NCBI RefSeq assembly: GCF_028463985.1
Contig: NZ_CP116766.1
Coordinates: 372,001-436,000, forward strand
From: Neisseria lisongii
GTDB taxonomy: Bacteria; Pseudomonadota; Gammaproteobacteria; Burkholderiales; Neisseriaceae
DNA length: 64,000 nt
Reading direction: 5' to 3'
Position 1 is the stretch's first letter. Each line of letters starts with the position of its first letter. The notes under the pieces were generated by a model that did not search any database, was not told where the DNA came from, and worked only from the letters and a program-made list of their open reading frames with translations. Below are positions 60,056-64,000 of the stretch, piece by piece. The translations under genes and the position numbers were made by a program.

Positions 60056-60481
60056 ATGAACAAATACTGTCTGTCAGCACTCTTACTCTGCATGATTGCA
60101 GGTTGCAGCGGGCAGGATAGGGCAAAAACCGCTTTTCAGACGGCTTCGGCGCAACAAACCGAATGGTCGGCCGGAGAGCAAATCTATCAGACCAACTGCG
60201 CCGCCTGTCATGGCACAAACGGTGAAGGAAAGGGCGACAATTTCCCGCCGCTGGCACAATCCGACTATATCGCCGGAAAGCCGCAGGCAGTGATACAGGC
60301 AATGGTCAAAGGCATAAACGGAAAAATTACCGTCAACGGTAAAACCTACGATAATTTTATGCCCGCAAGCGCATTAAACGACGAAGACACCGCCCAAGTT
60401 ACCAATTACATCATCAACCGTTTAAATAACGGAAACAGCAACATCAGTGCCGCAGAAGTTGCCGCAGAACGCAGCAAATAG
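60056..60481 (+). CDS. Lipoprotein c-type cytochrome, class I
   Basis: A 141-residue monoheme cytochrome. The N-terminus MNKYCLSALLLCMIAGCSG has a lipobox (IAGC), so it is probably membrane-anchored. The heme site is NCAACHGTNGEGKG and the distal Met is in YDNFMPASALNDEDTAQVTNYI. Residues 26-35 (AKTAFQTASA) include DUS-encoded sequence (reverse complement CAGACGGC). It follows aniA and precedes the NirV-like gene on the same strand, so it is a candidate electron donor to AniA. That role is inferred from position; c5 and the CcoP third heme domain do it in some Neisseria. Confidence 0.9.
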   Translation: MNKYCLSALLLCMIAGCSGQDRAKTAFQTASAQQTEWSAGEQIYQTNCAACHGTNGEGKGDNFPPLAQSDYIAGKPQAVIQAMVKGINGKITVNGKTYDNFMPASALNDEDTAQVTNYIINRLNNGNSNISAAEVAAERSK

Positions 60482-60528
60482 GCCGTCTGAAAATTGATAA
60501 CAACACACACCGCTTACAGGGAAACCAC

Positions 60529-61281
60529 ATGAACATCAAACACATATTCCTGCTCGGCAGCCTGTATTTATGCACTCAGGCCCTTGCCGCCGATATGGTC
60601 AGAATCGAAGGCGGCAGCTACCGCCCCCTGTATCTCAAACCCAACACCCCGCTGATTAAAGTATCCGCCTACCAAATCGACAAATACCCCGTAACCAACG
60701 CCGAATTTGCCGCCTTTCTCAAAACCCACCCGCAATGGCAGAAAGGCAAAATCAGCAGCAAACAGGCAGAAAGCTCGTACCTCCAACACTGGGTGAAAAA
60801 CGACGGCAGCTACGCCCCCAAAGCCGCAGAACGGCAGCACCCCGTAACCAACGTCTCATGGTTTGCCGCCAACGCCTACTGCGAAGCCCAAGGCAAACGC
60901 CTACCGACCATTGACGAATGGGAATTTGCCGGACAAGCCTCCACCACCCAAGCCAACGGCGCTTCCGAACCCGGCTACAACCGTACCATCCTCGACTGGT
61001 ACGCCGACGGCGGCCGAAAAGGCCTGCGCAACATCGGTCAGAGCAAACCCAACTACTGGGGCATCTACGATATGCACGGTCTGATTTGGGAATGGACGGA
61101 AGACTTCAACAGCAGCCTGCTCACCTCCGGCAATTCCAGCAGCCAAATGTTCTGCAGCGGTGCCGCCGTCGGCTCCAGCGACCCGAGCAACTACGCCGCC
61201 TTCCTGCGCTACGGCATCCGCACCAGCCTGCAATCCAAATATGTACTGAACAACTTAGGTTTCCGCTGCGCCAAAAAATAA
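60529..61281 (+). CDS. NirV-like protein, formylglycine-generating-enzyme (SUMF1) fold
   Basis: A 250-residue exported protein (signal peptide MNIKHIFLLGSLYLCTQALAA) of the FGE-sulfatase/SUMF1 fold: MVRIEGGSYRP, YQIDKYPVTNAEFAAFL, HPVTNVSWFAANAYCEAQGK, RLPTIDEWEFA, WGIYDMHGLIWEWTEDFN and the C-terminal LGFRCAKK. Only one Cys (MFCSGA) lies in the active-site area, so formylglycine formation is doubtful. Proteins of this kind next to nirK are called NirV in other denitrifiers and may assist nitrite reductase maturation. The two genes upstream (aniA, cytochrome c) make that reading likely. The copper chaperone SCO1 that often follows is absent. Confidence 0.8.
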   Translation: MNIKHIFLLGSLYLCTQALAADMVRIEGGSYRPLYLKPNTPLIKVSAYQIDKYPVTNAEFAAFLKTHPQWQKGKISSKQAESSYLQHWVKNDGSYAPKAAERQHPVTNVSWFAANAYCEAQGKRLPTIDEWEFAGQASTTQANGASEPGYNRTILDWYADGGRKGLRNIGQSKPNYWGIYDMHGLIWEWTEDFNSSLLTSGNSSSQMFCSGAAVGSSDPSNYAAFLRYGIRTSLQSKYVLNNLGFRCAKK

Positions 61282-61342
61282 ACCCTGATGCAAGTATTTG
61301 ACACAAATACTTTTTCCGATTTCCAATGACTCAAGCAGCTTA

Positions 61343-61372
61343 GGCGATACTGAACAGTATCGCCGTTTTTTT
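61343..61372 (+). terminator. Intrinsic terminator of the aniA-associated genes
   Basis: GGCGATACTG and CAGTATCGCC around AA, followed by GTTTTTTTG, 62 bases past the NirV-like stop. Confidence 0.92.
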
Positions 61373-61376
61373 GTCA

Positions 61377-61410
61377 GGCCGTCTGAAAAACAGGGGGATT
61401 TTCAGACGGC
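61377..61410. terminator. Inverted DUS pair upstream of rpsO
   Basis: GGCCGTCTGAAAAA and TTTTCAGACGGC with a short loop, directly after the previous terminator. Confidence 0.6.
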
Positions 61411-61618
61411 ATAAGAGAAGTGTATTTTGAAGCAGCCATAACAAAAATTTACCGCAACAGCCCCAAAAAAATTCTACCTGAAATCGTACACAAAGCCTAA
61501 AAACTATGGCATAATCCCCGCTTGCCGTAAAAGCGGCAAATCAGGAGCTTTATCCGGTTTCGGCTGGTTGAGCTTGTCTTGAACCGAAAGGTTCGTTTTA
61601 TTTTCGGAGTTTTCCATC

Positions 61619-61888
61619 ATGGCATTGACCGTAGAACAAAAAGCACAAATTGTTAAAGATTTCCAACGCAAAGAAGGTGATACCGGTTCTTCTGAAGTAC
61701 AAGTTGCACTGCTGACTTTCCGCATCAACGACTTGACCCCGCACTTCAAAGCCAACCCTAAAGACCACCACAGCCGTCGCGGTTTGTTGAAAATGGTAAG
61801 CGCACGCCGCCGCCTGCTGACTTACCTGCGCCGTACCCAACCGGACACTTACCGCAACCTGATTACCCGTCTGGGTCTGCGTAAATAA
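61619..61888 (+). CDS. rpsO: 30S ribosomal protein S15
   Basis: Binds the central domain of 16S rRNA. The 89-residue protein has the full S15 pattern: VEQKAQIVKDFQRKEGDTGS, EVQVALLTFRINDLTPHFKA, HHSRRGLLKMVSARRRLLTY and RLGLRK at the end. The codon set is that of a highly expressed gene. The long leader (61507-61618) has the GGCAAATCAGGAGC region and the ACCGAAAGGTTCG hairpin near 61582-61594, a possible site of S15 autoregulation. Confidence 0.98.
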   Translation: MALTVEQKAQIVKDFQRKEGDTGSSEVQVALLTFRINDLTPHFKANPKDHHSRRGLLKMVSARRRLLTYLRRTQPDTYRNLITRLGLRK

Positions 61889-61919
61889 TTTATGCTTCGG
61901 TAAAACACCGTTTTATCGG

Positions 61920-61962
61920 ACACACCGCAAAAATCAAATGATTTTTGCGGTGTGTTTTTTTA
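61920..61962 (+). terminator. Intrinsic terminator of rpsO
   Basis: CACACCGCAAAAATCA and ATTTTTGCGGTGTG flank AATG, followed by TTTTTTT. Confidence 0.93.
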
Positions 61963-62222
61963 TGGGTTGCCATATTGTTGTATGAATGAAACAAATGTTA
62001 AAACTAAGTTTATTTGAATAAATTTAATATTATTATCTTGTTTATCATCATTTTTTTAAGCGGTATTGCGGTTTTTCAAAAAAGTCGTTTCATATTAGAT
62101 TAATTAAATTTGAAAACTATTATTATTTATGTTGACGATGTATTTATATTATTTTAGCATTCTTAATATTAATAATTTTGATTATTAATTTCCTTTTAAT
62201 ATAGATATGGAGCAATGCAGGA
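61963..62222. promoter_or_regulatory. AT-rich fetA upstream region
   Basis: A 260-base A+T-rich stretch. No poly-C tract of the kind that phase-varies fetA in meningococci is present. AATATTAATAATTTTGATTA (62165-62184) is a loose candidate for an iron-regulator (Fur) site, not a clear match. The stop-free sequence includes no gene. Confidence 0.45.
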
Positions 62223-64000
62223 ATGAAGAAAACGATTTTGGCTGTGTTAATCAGTAATGTCTTTATTGCGCCGGTTTGGGCGGATACGGCAGCAAAAAAT
62301 AATGTAGATTTGCAGGAAGTTACGGTCAAAGGCGACCGGCAGGGTGTGAAAGTGCAGACCAATGTGGTTACTTTGCAGGAAAAAGATGAAAGCACGGCAA
62401 CCGATTTGCGGGGACTGTTGAAAGACGAACCGGCGATTGATTTTGGCGGCGGTAACGGGACATCGCAATTTTTGACTATTCGCGGTATGGGGCAGAATTC
62501 GGTGGACGTTAAAATCGACAATGCGTATTCCGACAGCCAGATTTTATATCATCAAGGCCGCTTTATCGTTGATCCGTCGTTGGTGAAAGTCGTTTCCGTG
62601 CAAAAAGGCGCAGGTTCGGCAAGTGCCGGTATTGGCGCAACCAACGGTGCCGTGATTGCGAAAACGGTTGATGCTTTGGATTTACTCAAAGGCAGCGATA
62701 AAGATTGGGGCGTGAAGCTGAACGGAGGCTATGCAAGCAATGACGGCCGTACTTACGGTGCCGCCGTGTTTGGCAAAGCCGGTTATTTTGACGGTTTATT
62801 TGCGATGAACCGAAATGATGAACATGATTATCAAGCCGGTAAAGGTTTTGATAACGGCAGCGGCAGCAAAACGGTTTTATACAGTGGTTTGGACAAACGC
62901 AATTATCTGGCGAAAGTGGGTGCAACATTCGACAATCACCGCATTGTATTGAGCCGTTTGCAAAACCAAAACCGGGGTGTCCGTACCGTTCGTGAAGAAT
63001 TCAGAGTGATTCCGGGGCATAAGAAACGAGACTATTCTAATCAGTTGCCGGCTTATCGTGAAGTAACGTTGGAAAACAACAATCTGGAATATATCGGCAA
63101 AAACTTAGGCTTTATTGATGAGCTGACCGCTAACGCCTATGTAATGAAAAACACCCGTTATTCGGCAAACGACGATGGCATCGGCTATGCGGGTTTTTCT
63201 CCAAAAACCGGTGAGGTTATTCCGACCAATACCGTGATGGCCACCAAAGGTGCAAACATCAATTTCGACAGCAGCATCGGCGACCATACCGTATTGAAAT
63301 ACGGGGCAAACTACCGCCATCAAGATGTCCGTCCCGACCGCTTTCTCAATCCGAACGTGAAAAACAATCCGGAAAAAACCGACAGTGGCGTTTATGTTGA
63401 AGCTATCAACGAATTGGGCGATTTTACGCTGACAGGCGGTCTGCGTTACGATCATTTCCATATCAAAACGCATGACGGCAAAAGCGAGTCCAACCACAAT
63501 ATCAACCCGAGTCTGGGTGTGATTTGGCAGCCATTGCCGACTTTCAGCCTGAGTGCCAGCCATAACTATGCCAGCCGCAGCCCCCGCCTGTATGACGCTT
63601 TGCAGTCGCACGGTAAAAGAGGCATTATTTCGGTGGCAGACGGTATCAAAGCCGAGCGGGCCAGAAATACCGAAATCGGTTTCAACTATAATGACGGCAT
63701 GTTTGCGGTAAACGGCAGCTATTTCTGGCAAACCATCAAAGATGCCGTAGTGAACCCGCAAGACCGCCACGGTACTTACAAACTCAGCGAAGCAGTCAAT
63801 TCTGGCACCATCAAAAATCACGGTTACGAACTGGGCGCATCCTACCGCAACGGCGGCTTGACCGCCAAACTCGGCGTGGCGCACAGCAAGCCCCGTTTTT
63901 ATGATGTGTTAGTCAAAGCAGATGCCAACAATCCTAACCCTGAATTTGCCGCACAAGTCGGCCGTACATGGACGGCTTCGCTGGCATACCGTTTCGACAA
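62223..64000 (+). CDS. fetA: TonB-dependent ferric enterobactin-type receptor FetA (FrpB), 3' end cut by window
   Basis: Outer-membrane siderophore receptor; the frame stays open for 592 residues to the window edge. A signal peptide (MKKTILAVLISNVFIAPVWA) is followed by VDLQEVTVKGDRQGVKVQTN (TonB-box region), the plug segment FGGGNGTSQFLTIRGMGQNS, VDVKIDNAYSDSQILYHQGR, VQKGAGSASAGIGATNGAVI and the barrel motif SASHNYASRSPRLYDALQSH, all close to Neisseria FetA. The stretch after KYGANYRHQDVRPDRFLNPN is very short before TDSGVYVEA compared with the long variable loop of meningococcal FetA. The C-terminal strands lie beyond the window. Confidence 0.93.
   Translation, partial: MKKTILAVLISNVFIAPVWADTAAKNNVDLQEVTVKGDRQGVKVQTNVVTLQEKDESTATDLRGLLKDEPAIDFGGGNGTSQFLTIRGMGQNSVDVKIDNAYSDSQILYHQGRFIVDPSLVKVVSVQKGAGSASAGIGATNGAVIAKTVDALDLLKGSDKDWGVKLNGGYASNDGRTYGAAVFGKAGYFDGLFAMNRNDEHDYQAGKGFDNGSGSKTVLYSGLDKRNYLAKVGATFDNHRIVLSRLQNQNRGVRTVREEFRVIPGHKKRDYSNQLPAYREVTLENNNLEYIGKNLGFIDELTANAYVMKNTRYSANDDGIGYAGFSPKTGEVIPTNTVMATKGANINFDSSIGDHTVLKYGANYRHQDVRPDRFLNPNVKNNPEKTDSGVYVEAINELGDFTLTGGLRYDHFHIKTHDGKSESNHNINPSLGVIWQPLPTFSLSASHNYASRSPRLYDALQSHGKRGIISVADGIKAERARNTEIGFNYNDGMFAVNGSYFWQTIKDAVVNPQDRHGTYKLSEAVNSGTIKNHGYELGASYRNGGLTAKLGVAHSKPRFYDVLVKADANNPNPEFAAQVGRTWTASLAYRFD

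Noticed and set aside
60529..61281. True formylglycine-generating enzyme
   Set aside because: The Cys pair needed for sulfatase activation is not visible and no sulfatase gene is near; position next to aniA favours a NirV-like role.

Overview
The window is a chromosomal segment of a Neisseria-type betaproteobacterium. The clearest sign is the DNA uptake sequence core GCCGTCTGAA, which occurs on both strands throughout, often as inverted pairs acting as terminators. The 12-mer forms AGGCCGTCTGAA, AAGCCGTCTGAA and ATGCCGTCTGAA all occur, with the AG form common, so a commensal or AG-DUS Neisseria fits better than the meningococcus/gonococcus group. Species cannot be fixed from sequence alone. 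A short Correia-like element, a FetA receptor, AniA and a quinol NorB agree with this. I found no tRNA, rRNA or CRISPR.

Layout. 1-10.7 kb: housekeeping genes (purM, purE, a CpoB-like TPR protein, an O-methyltransferase, DUF3460, pcnB, hslR, accA, tilS, a SpoU-type rRNA/tRNA methylase, a YecA/SEC-C protein). 10.7-23.5 kb: an accessory, repeat-rich region. Two inverted 1240-bp copies of an IS110-family element (10948-12187 and 14358-15597) flank an AT-rich two-gene module encoding a small secreted protein and a four-helix membrane protein. A diverged second copy of the same module lies at 21.6-23.5 kb, and argS, an MnmC-type oxidase, trpF and a UDG-family protein lie between. 23.5-36.6 kb: a copper-type TonB receptor, trpB, bioA-bioD-ubiC, ubiA, ptsN-hprK-rapZ, ylqF-scpB and pyrG. 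36.7-55.8 kb: fadD, mnmA, a PCu(A)C copper chaperone, gshB-dgkA, a CNNM/CBS protein, rarA, thrC, fpr, a FAD-linked oxidoreductase, an Ala-rich lipoprotein, slyD, clpP, tig, a thioesterase and ftsK. 56.1-61.3 kb: a denitrification cluster of norB divergent from aniA, followed by a lipoprotein cytochrome c and a NirV-like (FGE-sulfatase fold) protein, with an FNR-type site in the divergent promoter region. 61.6-64 kb: rpsO and a fetA-like receptor cut off by the window end.

The most striking signal is in the IS110 elements. The transposase has the D11/E60/D102/D105 spacing of IS621-type bridge recombinases. The 205-bp left-end non-coding region folds into a 5' hairpin and two loops. The first loop carries CAACCT and CGTAG, matching the left and right sides of a CAACCTACG target. 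The second carries ATAGTATC and ACAAG, matching the element's own joined ends. CAACCTACG occurs four times in the window, always in a ~100-bp dispersed neisserial repeat, and copy 2 interrupts such a repeat with a CT core. The element therefore looks programmed to land in host repeats.

Other threads are a copper theme (copper receptor, PCu(A)C chaperone and copper nitrite reductase in one window), dispersed repeats captured inside coding sequence (ubiC, the ylqF tail, the tilS start) and a 48-T homopolymer just upstream of one module copy.
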